A DNA stretch of 64,000 nucleotides from assembly GCA_936440205.1 (NCBI GenBank), contig OW387139.1:28422378-28486377 (forward strand). The letters run 5' to 3'. Of this stretch, positions 36,636-48,700 are shown in pieces. Under the pieces are notes generated by a model. That model saw only the letters and a list, made by a program, of their open reading frames with translations. It was not told the DNA's origin and ran no database searches. Position 1 is the stretch's first letter. Every line of letters starts with the position of its first letter. The translations under genes were made by a program, and so were the position numbers. Source of the DNA: Lepidonotus clava (Eukaryota; Annelida; Polychaeta; Phyllodocida; Polynoidae).

Positions 36636-36707
36636 AGGAGGGGTTGGGTGGGGGGTTGGGTGGGTTGGGTGGGGGGTTGGCAGGGTTGGGTGGGGGGTTG
36701 GGTGGGG
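36636..36707 (+). repeat. G-rich tandem array with quadruplex potential
   Basis: Variants of GGTTGGGTGGGG repeat over about 70 bp, giving many runs of three or more G separated by one to three bases. This matches the intramolecular G-quadruplex pattern on the + strand. Confidence 0.85.
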
Positions 36708-36956
36708 CACCAGAGAGCTATAAAAGGGGCTCGGATCAGTCACAGATATTCATTATGTAGTGGTCAGCCTTGGTGTGAGGATCGTCTGACTTCCAATAAG
36801 GTAAAGTGCCAATACTGATATTGTAGATATTAAGTAACTTATTCACATGCTAAGTATTTATCTACTGGCATGAATGATAGTATCTATTCCCAGTAATCAT
36901 GTCTTTGCGACCAGTTGATCCTTAATGTGGCATCCCCCATTAAATTCACTAGGACT

Positions 36957-37135
36957 CAGGGGCGGATCCAGAACTTCATATAGAGGGGGGGGGCCACAAA
37001 CATGAATGTACAGGGGAGGGCGCCCCCCCCCCCCAACAAACAGGAGTCAACGGCGGGGGGGGGGGGGGGGGGGGGGGCAAAGCCGGTTTCCCCCCCCCCC
37101 ACCCACCCCACCCACCCCCCACCCCTGGATCCGCA
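36957..37135. mobile_element. Small poly-G/poly-C inverted-repeat element, hAT-like ends
   Basis: The left end CAGGGGCGGATCCAG and the right end CCCCTGGATCCGC are inverted copies. Between them lie runs of G and C, including 23 G at 37055-37077. CAG...CTG ends are common in hAT MITEs, but no 8-bp duplication is seen. Homopolymer lengths may include assembly error. Confidence 0.55.
37021..37126 (+). repeat. Poly-C/poly-G tract
   Basis: Twelve C at about 37023-37034, 23 G at 37055-37077 and CCCACCCACCCC-like sequence follow one another inside the small 36.96-kb element. Confidence 0.85.
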
Positions 37136-37499
37136 TGGGACTGGTCAGTCACCGACGGTCGGGTCTGACGACGATCGACGATTGAGTTGGTATAGACGTT
37201 GTGCAGATGACGTCATAACTGTCATAATGGGCTGGCAGCAATATTGGTGATCAATTTATAACCCTGGTTTTCTAAAGTCTGCATTATCTAGAATATAATT
37301 GTATGCTATAAGTTGTCTCACTGAGTAATAATTAGCAACTGTTATTACTTAGAATTGATTTATTTGTATTTATTCTATACCCATGTGGTCTTGATCACCA
37401 CGTGGTGATCTAATCACCAAAATGTGATCACGTGACCCCCTCTGCACAAGGTCTATAATGTACGAGATTCAAGAATTTTGCATTCTGCATGTATGTCAT

Positions 37500-37650
37500 C
37501 CAACCCACTGCCCCCCTACCGCTAACCCCCGCTACCCACCCTCCCCAACTAATCTTCCCCCCCTAACGCCCGCTATCCCCACCACTACTCACCCCCCATG
37601 CTACTCCCCAACCCCCCACGCTACCCCCCTACCCCCCATGCTACCCACTG
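37500..37650 (+). repeat. C-rich array (G-rich on the minus strand)
   Basis: Loose repeats of CTACCCCCC, CATGCTAC and CCCCAACC run for about 150 bp. The strand bias is opposite to that of the G-rich array at 36636. Confidence 0.75.
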
Positions 37651-37675
37651 CAGACTTCACGGCACCACCTCCGGC

Positions 37676-37735
37676 GCCGTGAGATTATGTGGTGGCGTTC
37701 CGCTTGACTGGGGGAATATGCGTTATATTCACGGC
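37676..37735. repeat. Second hairpin of the 36.5-kb type
   Basis: GCCGTGAGATTATG at the left pairs with CGTTATATTCACGGC at the right. GACTGGGGGAATATGCGTTA resembles the strand in the 36.5-kb hairpin in direct orientation. A (TA)n run follows at about 37770-37781. Confidence 0.55.
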
Positions 37736-38417
37736 CTACTTCTATTGTTCTCAGGGCCAACCGTGGTATATATATATATATTGCGCAAGGATATACGAAC
37801 ACTGACAAATAAAGATTTTCCTTTTTTGAAAACGCCCAAGGCGAATTGCGCGTCGCCCTATTAACTTTAAATACTACACATACCGACTGGACCAGCTGCT
37901 GTTTTTCTGGGATGATCATTCACGCTACGACCCACACCCAAACAGCAGTTTTACGCTTCAGATGTCAGCAGGTGCCCCTCCGCCTGCCCGTTTATCGCCC
38001 AACTACTCCCGGAAGTAGTTCCCCTAGTGCCATCAACTGAGAAGTCCCAATAAACGTTGGCATCAGAGAGTCGCTCCGACGCTTTCCGATTCAAGTAGCG
38101 GGCAATGTGTTAGAAGTCCAGTTGAGTCTAAAATTGACCAGAACAGTTGTGCATCCAGATATATAAGGGAGAGCGTCTAGCTACTCACCTTTTTATCTTT
38201 GCGATAGGTAGACGTAGAACGTGGATGGATTAATAGGCCTATACACGGTTAAGTACCAATAATAGAGAGATGTACTTTTTAAAACGAAATCGCACCTCTA
38301 ACAACTCAATGGCATGAAGGTAAGGACAGCATAGCACATGTTTGTCAATAGACATTTAAAGGTAAATTAACCGAACGAGATATTCACTTTTTTAAAACGC
38401 GCTCTCTATTTATTCGA

Positions 38418-38624
38418 TTAATCATGGCTGAGGGCTTTACGTGCCCGTAAACCCACGAGTACAGTTTTGATGTAGACCATATAATAACCACAATTCCATG
38501 CGTCTGTGTCCAATGAATATTGAAACCTGTTGACGAAAGGATGTGCGGTCAACCGGGCTATGGAGGCATAAGCTGCCCAAGGTCCGGGCATCGTGACACT
38601 ATTAACCGCTCGAGAGGCAACCAT
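38418..38624 (-). CDS. Uncharacterised short open reading frame, possible first exon
   Basis: A 68-codon frame starts in a good context (CAACATGGTTGCC). Its N-terminus is basic and Ser/Ala-rich (MVASRAVNSVTMPGPWAAYA), loosely like an organelle-targeting leader. There is no recognised domain, and chance cannot be excluded. Confidence 0.13.
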   Translation of the reverse strand: MVASRAVNSVTMPGPWAAYASIARLTAHPFVNRFQYSLDTDAWNCGYYMVYIKTVLVGLRARKALSHD

Positions 38625-39642
38625 GTTGGACTCCTAAATCACAACACCAATATAAAGTAAACACTACAGTATGAGGGGGCGGGATGGTCGGCCTGTCAGT
38701 CTCACCACCCTCGGCCTGTCAATATGTTCCCACGTCGCCATCCACAGTCCCACAGCCCAAGGTACACTGACTCACCAATTCCTCTCAATATAACCCAGAC
38801 ACTCCCCTATTAACAGAGCTGCTCCAAGATACACAGATTTGAAAAGTTGGCTTGAACCTAATCACTTAAAATGAGGCCAAATAAGTGGATGGAATGACTT
38901 GCCAAAACATGTTTTTACAAGGTATGGGAAAGGAAATTGTTTAAAACATGTCTCGTGTAATTTGGGGAAGCCGACGTAGAGGTTTGATTTATTCCAGCTT
39001 GTGGCAAAGTAATCCCCCATGCCACCAGCTTAAAACGATGGCAGACAGAGAGTAGGTGAACCCCAGTGGACCTTTGAGGGATGACCTAAGGGATTGCACC
39101 GGGAAGGCATTGGGCGGGTGGTGCAATTTTAGCAATGGACAAGCGACGTGTAGCGACCACAGGGAGAAAAACCTTCAGCGAGAATCATCAGTAGAGTAGG
39201 TAAAGTTGAACATAGCCTTGTACACAATACCCACCTAGAACGCCCTCGAGGTTCAGGAGTCGAGTGGCTTGGAGTGTGAATTCAATTGATTAATTTTGTT
39301 AATGATTAAATTTGCAAGGATTTCATTACCTACATTGCCTCCAGTGTTATACGGTACTTGGTGAAGCAGTGGACGTCGCAAGACTTCGGGTCAGCTGGTC
39401 AGTCGGACAGGCCCGGAACCCAGGAGGTCATTAACCGGGCAGTGGCCCACACTAAGGTGGTATTGTACATTGATCGATAAAACACGAATCGACAGAGAGG
39501 GACCTTGTTGGTTCTTCAGACAGGACTGCGGTTTCGCAGGGACGCAGTCCGTGGCAAGCCAGCGACATGGACGACAGTAACATGGTCGACAACGACGTGA
39601 GTGGCATGAACGTGAACAGAAGGATCCGGGAACGGCCTCCCT

Positions 39643-39645
<3 letters not shown>

Positions 39646-39701
<56 letters not shown>
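39646..39701 (+). repeat. (CA)n microsatellite
   Basis: About 28 uninterrupted CA units. Open frames reading Cys-Val repeats across it are artefacts. Confidence 0.97.
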
Positions 39702-39704
<3 letters not shown>

Positions 39705-41074
39705 GACAAAAGATAGAATGGGAAAAGGACATCAAATGATGGCGTCCATTACGAGCCGGCCATAGGGCCTACACTTGACGTCGTGTATGCGACGTTGTTT
39801 ATATCAGAGATGGTGTATAGCCGACTTCGCCCGTATAACAAGGGCGCGAAAAGATTCAAATTACATTCTCATATACTACTGAGACTATTTTGCGCACGTC
39901 GTTTATACTATAGGCAGTGTATACATGGCGTCGCCTGTATAAGAATAACAATGTGCGGGACAAGCATCAAATTCCCATTTTTATGTACTCGTGTATACTA
40001 GGGTAGGGTAAGTACAGTAAATATGCAACGTCGTCTGAATAACTATAAGATGGACTATGTAAGAGACAACCTATAAAGTCCCATTCTGTGTACTACTAAT
40101 ATAATCACATAATTAATATCGCGTACACAGTGGATCATGTTCAAACAATGCAACCATTTATAAATTCTCATTTTCATATACTACTAACATGTTGAATGTA
40201 TAATAGATTCGATACACACCCCAATATCGCGTAAAATTAAATATCATTCAGTAGTGGAGCCTATTGAGGTGACGTCGCGCGTAAAGGCAGCACCAAGACA
40301 TTATTTTTTTATTTAAGGGGAGTGTAAAAGCTCATATGCTAATGCTCGGCCATATTAAATTGAATGGAAGATCCTTGTTGTCGTTTAAGTGTTACGTTTT
40401 ATTATGACCTAGCATTGCTGTAGAAAGGACTAGTATTCAAACCTATTTTACATGCTACTATCCCACGGGTCATGTACATATCTATTGCCATGCGATAAAG
40501 AAGATGAGTCTGGATTTATGCATCTCTGTTATGAATATGATGGTGCCATCCTTTTACCCATCCCTTTATCCGGACTAGTTCCCCGTACCTGAGAAGCCCA
40601 GTCCCCACCAACCGGATCTGGGACCGTCCAGTCCCGAGCCCCTGGTTCTGGTCGGGTGCTACCTCTCACATAGACGGACATGTACCTCAGAGGTGCTCAT
40701 TTCCCTGGACAGGCCGATTGTGGCTGGGTCTGTGTTCGCGGCCCAATAAAGTGGGGCGGTCGCCCGCCGGTCGCCCGCCTGTCGCCACCCTCTGAGCGCC
40801 TCAATGAGCAGCTCGCCCCACGTCAATCACCACCCGCCGCCACTGAGGGGTGCTCGGGTAAGCTTGGTTTGATATGAGCTGGAGACAAGACAGAAACCTA
40901 GACCTTTACGACTAAGAGACTCATACATTGGCTTTAGACGTGAACTAAAGGGGCTAATATGTATCATTTGCATGAGAACTCTTTCTGGTAAAGCAAAATG
41001 TATGCAAGTTAGTTGTAAATGTTTTACAAATTACAACCACCTATTGGTCTCTCCGCCAAGACACCATTTAGCTA

Positions 41075-41725
41075 TTAACCCTTTCACTGCTGAATATATG
41101 ATTCTACAGTTCATAATTACAGAGATATTGGCTAAAATATGAAAATTAGTCTTAAAAATGCCTAAAACTCAAATTTTCTCTAGATTCTTCTGGTACAATT
41201 TGTTTTTATGTAAGTTGGATGAAAACATTCCAAATGTTGGCATCCTGCCAGTTCACCAAACTTGTCTTTGTTGGTAATATCTGCATTATGTTCCAATTAT
41301 TGGTTTCCATGGTAACCATTAATTGCTGAAATATTAACTTTTTTTGTTTCAAAGAGAAAGAACGGGGGCCTAAAGGTTTATTGTGTTTGAATAAAAAAAA
41401 CTGTATGTGATTATCATAAATGAAACCAAAGTTATGACATTTTGAAAATCATATCATTTTCCAAGAACTAACAAATTTCTATCAATTTGAAAAAAGATGG
41501 CAAAATCATCTTAATGTATATTGTTACAAGGTTGCGCAATGGCAATTCTACTATTTTATAATGAATTGACCATAGCATGTTCAAATGACAATATCTCCGG
41601 TTCTAATAGGAATTTTTGGAAAATTCTTTCAGATTCTGAAAGCTGAATTCTTCCGCTATAAATGCTCTTCCTATGGGAATTTACTATAGAGCCACTTTTG
41701 TGGCTCCCCGCGGTGAAAGGATTAA
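41075..41725 (-). mobile_element. TTAA-flanked MITE, piggyBac-like, copy 2
   Basis: A second copy of the 9.3-kb element in reverse orientation, about 650 bp. It starts TTAACCCTTTCACTGC and ends with the complement of TTAATCCTTTCACCGC. It shares ATTCTTTCAGATTCTGAAAG and GGTTCTAATAGGAATTTTTG with copy 1 (as complements). The divergence between copies is clearly visible, so the insertions are not recent. Confidence 0.8.
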
Positions 41726-42078
41726 TCAATAATAACAAACAACATAGTTGAAAGACATGTACATTTGTGATATGTAACATGTAAAGCACATGTGCCTAGC
41801 ATAGCAAGGTGAACTGATATGCTTTCCCGGCCGCTCAATACAAAATGTATTTTATTGTAATGTTCGATAAAATTTAATGTCACTGACAGAAATAGGCCTG
41901 AGACATAACACATTGTAAAAAGGTAAACACGGAGGAATTACCCCAACAGGGAATAACGAAGGAGGCCGGGAAGGAGATGATCCCGTTTGGGGTCCCAGCT
42001 TCCTGAGACACCACGGTCACACTAGATGAAGACCCACCTCATCAATTACCATAAGGTCTTCGATTTCCTATACCTTAC

Positions 42079-42764
42079 CAGGTTGGGGCTACGACGGGAA
42101 AAACGGGACGTCCCGTTTTTTCAGGACACAACCCCTTAAATCATTTCAAAACATTCCATTATCATTTTTTCAATTTCAGAATATAACCCTATATGACAAG
42201 CAATTGTTTGGCCAAATTAGAATGAAATCCCATCATTACAATCATGGTTTTAATGGTTTTTAAAGCTGTGCCTGAAAGAACGGGACGTCCTGTAAAAACG
42301 GGTCACAAAACCGTCCTGTTATTTCAGGACGGGCCGTTTTCTTGGTATGATTTTTGTAACTTTTAAAAAATAAAAATCAATATAAAAAAAATGCAATGAT
42401 AGAATGTGAAAATGCAACGATCATTTTAATGCAAAAGATGTGTACTATTATTATAAATAGTTTTTGAATTTAGCAAAGTCCTCATTTTCTGAGCATTTTT
42501 ATTTATATGGAATTATTAATTATGAAATTCTTATTTATGAAATTGTCAAAATGGAAAATGTTGTCAAATTCATGTTAAATGCAAAATTTCATAATTTTTG
42601 CAGTTTGTATTATGTAGAAGTATTATATCAAGTTTGTCTTGTGTATTATTCATGTATAATTTCATCTAAGATATTTAGATAATACACTTTTTCATAATTG
42701 CCTGTTTTTACAGGACGTCCCGTTTTTACAGGACGTCCCGTTTTTCAGTGGTATCCCCAACCTG
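42079..42764. mobile_element. hAT-like MITE with 5-bp duplication and GGACGTCC palindromes
   Basis: The 686-bp element has left end CAGGTTGGGGCTACGAC and right end the complement of CAGGTTGGGGATACCAC. CTTAC flanks both sides, which fits a 5-bp duplication as in hAT5-type elements. Subterminal regions contain four GGACGTCC sites (42106, 42283, 42713, 42731), the first inside a perfect 22-bp palindrome at 42099-42120. The interior is AT-rich and non-coding. Confidence 0.78.
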
Positions 42765-45700
42765 CTTACTATAAGGGGCACCGGGTGTTATTCTGGGAGG
42801 AGACAAGGCATGCTCGAGCATACCCTTTAGGCTTATCGTCATCAAGTAATCAAACAATGTAAAAAGTAGATGTCCTTATGCAAGGCGCTATCTAGAGGCA
42901 AACCGCGGAGCACGGACCTTGCCAGTTTTAGGTGCCTGGCCTACTATCTCGTCGATTCTGGGCTCAGGGGTAATCAATGTACGACAGGGGAAAAGCTGCC
43001 ACCTCCACCAACGGCCAACATAACTTACGGGGAGGTTGCTATCTAGGTGCCGTCTTGATAGAAATAACTTAACCTGGCCGAACACCCTACGTATTTTCAT
43101 GTATATACAATTACTACATTGTCGTGTCTATTTAAGGTAGACACAATTCATTGTCAACAAAAACAAACAAACACGACGGTATACGTGATTTTAATTCTTG
43201 CTATTTGCTTGAGCGTAACCTCTGGTTGATGGACTTGGTTTTTCCTTCCCTAATTACAGATGATAATTGTGTTTTCTCACTTTGCTTTCATTGCGCTTTG
43301 AATTATTTCAAAAATAGTTTTTACCAGGGGGACTCAGAGATTCCAAATCAAGCAGATGACTTGAACCAATGGAAATAAACACGGCGTCACAGTTCCAAGT
43401 GAATTACTGGATCAGTTTAATGCACTTTGTATGAATTTACTAAAGTTAGGAAACGATTGGATTTTGAACCAGTAGGTTAAGAATTAAGAGAATATGATTG
43501 GTATGACTGGATATGATATGAATCATTTATATCGTAAAAGTATATATAGTAATATCGTTGGTATGTTATGTGTTCTATATAGGCCTATGTCCCTCGCTGT
43601 AATTGATATTTCTTATAACGGTTGGAAGAGCTTTGTCGGACAGAAGAGTAAAGAGTGAAATCTAAAGTAAGCATTACTTGCGTTTTGGTATATTTACGTC
43701 CTCAGGAAAAGTACGCCTTTGCATCTTCAGGTTAGATTAGATGTGGTGAGATTATTCTCGAAAGAAGATGCCCTATATAGCAGCTGTTTAGGTGACGTCT
43801 TTTTTGAAATCTTAAGCACATTTTAGATCCAGATACTACACCTTGAAAATACATCCCCCCGAGAGAGAATCACTGGGGGAGATCGGTCTTTAGAATAGCA
43901 TAGGCGTATAGAGATTTCCTCTGGGATGGGCTAATATTGAGACTTAAGATGAAAGACGTCGAAGACGCAATTGGCTTCAAGCGGCTTAATAAGCGTAGAT
44001 CTATCAACTCTGACCTAGAGGGGCCTAGAGCTGGCAACCGTTGCAATAAACCTGCTGCCGTACATCGAACCACCGGTGTCCCACCCCGCGCCAAATAGCA
44101 GCGTTCTTAAAGCACTTTGTGAAGATTGTTTTTCGCGCAACCAAAGTCGCAAGCTTGGCATGTAAGAGAAAGTGAATGGGTGGCGGGAGGCATGGTGCCT
44201 TTACTCCTATCTTCTTCGCGTGACTCCCAATGGACATAAGAGTCTCCTAAATCCCACTCCAGACGGCTGGGAATCTCATTGTTGTCTGTTGAGCGTTTCC
44301 GAAGGAGCTGCTCAACGTTTTGCTTGTCTTCAGGCTCCGGCCCTTCTGCTTCTGATAAGCTCACGTCGATGGAACGGCCTTCATGGGGTGCCGTCCAATC
44401 GCTCATGTTTGGATAAACAGTGATAAAGGTAGATCCCAATGGAAAATGAATCTAGGTAACAAATAAACAGATCGCATTTTGAATAGGAAATTAAATTCGT
44501 CATTGTACCCGAAACGAAGAAAAATAAATTGGCAGGAAACATTTTCTTTTTGCAGAGGATAGGAATCAACCTAACTAATCTAGAAAAATGCTGTGCACAA
44601 AACATATTGAATTGATACAAGAAGGGGGTCCAATGGTTCATGTCTGTGGCGGTCCTCTCCGTCACTTCCCCACCAGGTCTAACAGGGGTCAGCCCCCTGG
44701 GGTCGGCCGATCCCTCACCGTCAGGACCTGGAGGCAACAGCCTTGACCAGTTGACCAGGGGGTGTCCCACAAGGACCAGGGGTCTTGGAGGTGGGGCCTT
44801 ACACGTCACCCTGCCTGTAAGGACTACCCGTGTGTCATGACGTTTCATCAAAGCCCTGAGGCTCAGAGGCCAGCTCGGGCACCACTATAGGGTGAATGCC
44901 AGCAGGGCTGATCAATCAAACCAAAACCCATCAGCATAGTATTCATCCCAGCCAGGCATTAGTTGGACCTGTTATCGTAAATAGTACCTAATAATAATCG
45001 CTTAACAATTATCAGATTATTGTGTTCCAACCAAAGTAACAGTAATAAATATATTGTCGCCGACTCATTTGTCTGTTATTAGGATGTTTCCCTAGTAACA
45101 TTCCCAATGCTTACTGCGACTGCAGCTGCTTCTATTACCTCCATGTTATATGCTACTTCATTTCTCTTTAAAATTGCGATGTTGTGATGTTTTCATTATA
45201 CATAGTCATCTCACTTGAACTCTTCGTTGTGACAGGTCTTACTCGTCCAAAATCATAAGGAGCGCACTGAAAGGCATGGTGGGGAATGGGGAACAAAACT
45301 GGCACGACCCCTAGTGTCGTTGTGATGCACTTCGTTTAAATTTGAGCAGTCGATTTCAACGATTGACCAACTGCTTTCATTTGTGCGAGACTCACAGGCC
45401 CTTGGGTGCCTGCAAAAGATTGAAGGAAAGATAAAAACTATAATTATTCCCATTTATCATGCTTAAAAGGTCGTTGGAAGAAACCATAGGCGTCAATTAT
45501 TCTGTGAAATAAGTGTTGGTTTTGATGCTGTCCAAAATTACTCCTTTTTCAAGTTCATGAGCAAAACACGGTAAATATTATTAGAGAAAACTGTCAAGAA
45601 GGTCTTTGTTTTCAGAGTGTATTATAACCTATAGGCCTAAAGGAACATAAAATTTGAATCAAACTGTGATATATATTAGATAGTTTATTACCTGATGTCA

Positions 45701-48700
45701 AAAGGGGGAAGTTTACAAGTTTTCTGGATTTGATAAGGCGAAACAAATTGAACAAGTATCATGATTCAGAATCACAGAACCCTAATAAGCAAAGGTTACC
45801 AGTATACAGCATGTTAGTTGAATGTTTTCGTTAAGCCTTTTTACCTTAGTAAATATTTATAAATCAATTATCAATTGATACAGCATGGCATTATTCGTTG
45901 TCTATTCAATCATACGTAATATTTAGATAACCGTCCAACTGAGAATACAATGACAAAATTATATTAGAGAAAAATGGCCCCCTCCTCAAAGTAGTCACTC
46001 CTTTGCCCAGCATAAGTGGCCGAGAGATGCTTAGATTTGTGATTATTGATCTCCGTATTCATGAAGTGATCGTGTATAACTAATGCTATAAGAGAAGTAC
46101 ATTAATGTATTGACATCATTCGTCAAAATGATACTGCTGTGTTCTTTTAGAAACAGTTTTATTTATATGTGGTTACATGTTAAGCTCAAAGAGAGTTTCA
46201 CCATTCTATGGAAATTGCTAAATCCTAAATAAAAGCGATGTCTTACTTTTCACGAATATTTTTTTCATGACAATATGTACATCTCCTGATTGCCCATGAC
46301 TCCTGGGATTGCCACCTGCATCAGTCGAACCCAGAACGGGTCTTTAATCTCCGTGTGTATGTAGCCCATTGGGCGGGCTGCGGGCTGCGGGCGGGGAAGG
46401 GTAGGATAGGATGCCTCCAGTGGTTATACCAACACTCGCCGATCCAATTACGGGCTGGTCATAACGAGCGGGCTCGGGCTAACTCAATGACTCAGTGCAT
46501 TATCCCTCATAGGTCCGTGCCAGTCGGAGCCTGCCCGCTAAGACCATCACCTCATTTTCCGCCCGAACAGCTAAGGTAATATTCCCCACTATATTCAATA
46601 CGCCATGTAACCCAGGTCCACTGATCAAAACCCCTATACCGGTATATTACCGGTCGGTTTCCTGAACGATTGACATAGTTGCGGTGTATGTATACATTGT
46701 GCTATAGTAGACGTGTAGTGGAAACGTCGAAGGATTCCGTTTTTCAAAGGTTAAATCAAGTGTGAATGCGTCGACCGGTGCAGTGATCACGTAGGCCTAC
46801 ATGAGAATATTTGAAATAACTAACATTGTGAACATTAATTACTGCCTGTACTAATTATGACGAGAACGAAGAATCCTGTAGCGAGATATAAAACTATTAG
46901 CAAATTATTACTATTTCAAAACATGATATGGGTCTGAGATATTATCTGATTATCACATTGAGGCATTGATTAAGATATGCCTGACAATTATCTTGTAGGA
47001 ATACCATAGTTATTATCATAAAGCTACCATGTTATTTATTAGACAGGCACATGGATCTCATTTTAAAAGCAGCAGCATTATTTCACAGGAAACTATGTTG
47101 TCACAGTATAACATTTTCTAAAAAGAAACTCCCAATATCAAACTACGTTCGTCCAAAGTTGTATTCTATGACGCTAAAATAAGATTTCAATTATTTCCGA
47201 GGCCCCTCACATCTCTGCGCAGACGACATTCAACCACGGCTAATAGACGCACGTGACTTCGAATCTCTCAATCCCGCTTCCAGAATTTACCCGCCAAACT
47301 CAGAGTCAATTCCTTCCAAACCGACTCCCGCCTCTTCGCCTGCTAACCCCCTTCAAGTTGCCGCTTCCGGCGTTGGGTAAACGCACTTATTTGCGGCGCC
47401 GATTTAAGCGGATTTGGCGGGTGTGGTGTGGTCGTGACCACCGCCCGCCACCTGGGGAGAGGAACCGGAAACCCGCAGATGGTCGACCTTTGACCCCCGA
47501 CGGTAGCCGTCGGGATCCATATGGTCTCCAGTATGCAACCTGGTTTGAAAATAAAGAGTGTCTTTGTCTTATGGTGCTTTTTATCCAATGAAGCCCGTCG
47601 TACACTATGCTATAAGTTTAATTAATAAGATAAGTCTCCTCCTAATCTAAAATACAGGTGATACAAATATACAATGAGAATTATTAACACGCGAAAGCAT
47701 CATTAGGCCTATGTGGTACAGAAAGCCTACAACTCTATTGCACTATCTAAAGTGTTATTTCCCTCTCTCCGGGAAGCCACTTTTTGTTGCTTCCAATTGC
47801 AATGATGACAAGGTAAACATAAGTGAGGGCCCTCTGGAGCTTGGGACCCACTAGTGATTATTTCCCTAGGGTATCACTATCCACATATGGAGCGGGGAAA
47901 GAGGTATTTAGTTACTGACCTCCTGATTCAATGTACTGCAGTTTGAGGGAATATATACTGCTCGAGACATTGGTGTGTGCAAACTGGAGCAATAACAATT
48001 GCTGAGGGGTCTTTATTTGATTTATTCTACTTCAATTACACAGAAAATGTGGAAAATCTTTACAGACAACACAAAAAATTGGCATTAACATTCCAAACAG
48101 GCATCATTGCTTCCAGGATAATAGAGTCGAACCCAGATCTTTTAATCCCTCACTTTTGGGAGGGCAGGAGAATATTGAAGGTATAGGGGATGGAATATAG
48201 AATATTATTAAATACGTCGTAAGTAATAACATAATGTCATGCACTACAAACAGAAACCTTAGCCATTCTCAAATGCTTGTATTGGAAATACCTACAGTAC
48301 CTATGGTGGGCCTCTGCAGTAAATTCTGATCCCACGACCGTCGAACTGGTTGTACTGTCACTTGGTCAATACCCGGATGACCATAACAATAACTCAGTTT
48401 GCCGCTTGACGTCTCTCACGGGCTGCACCGTCTGCTACACTTCGTCATGGCGTCAACAAAAGTCGTGTTCCTTGTCGCCGCACCCCATTCCGAATTGGTA
48501 AACCATTGACACTTGTTATCTTTGTGAGAAGGGGGATTGCTCCAATCATTGATTTCTGACGATATACAAATACAACATCGAGAGGATAAGCGATTTGTTG
48601 AGTATGGTTGAGAAATAAAGAGTTTTACACTCTTTTTATGATCAAGGATACCAATGATCGGTCACAGATCAATGAACTGCCACACTCAGGTCTATAGGTC

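Larger units (their letters stand above)
37786..41074. other. No gene recognised
   Basis: Holds the (CA)n tract and one unexplained minus-strand frame. A GC-rich patch at 40.74-40.86 kb contains GAGCAGCTCGCCCC (40806). Nothing else is supported. Confidence 0.4.

Noticed and set aside
39391-39735. Frames with long Cys-Val runs
   Set aside because: Translation of the (CA)n microsatellite.
47253-47591. 112-codon frame on the plus strand
   Set aside because: GC-richer patch with basic, Pro-rich product; no domain, and competing frames overlap on the other strand.
48110-48150. tRNA-like B box (GGGTTCGACTC) on the minus strand
   Set aside because: A box and stems not found; an isolated match.
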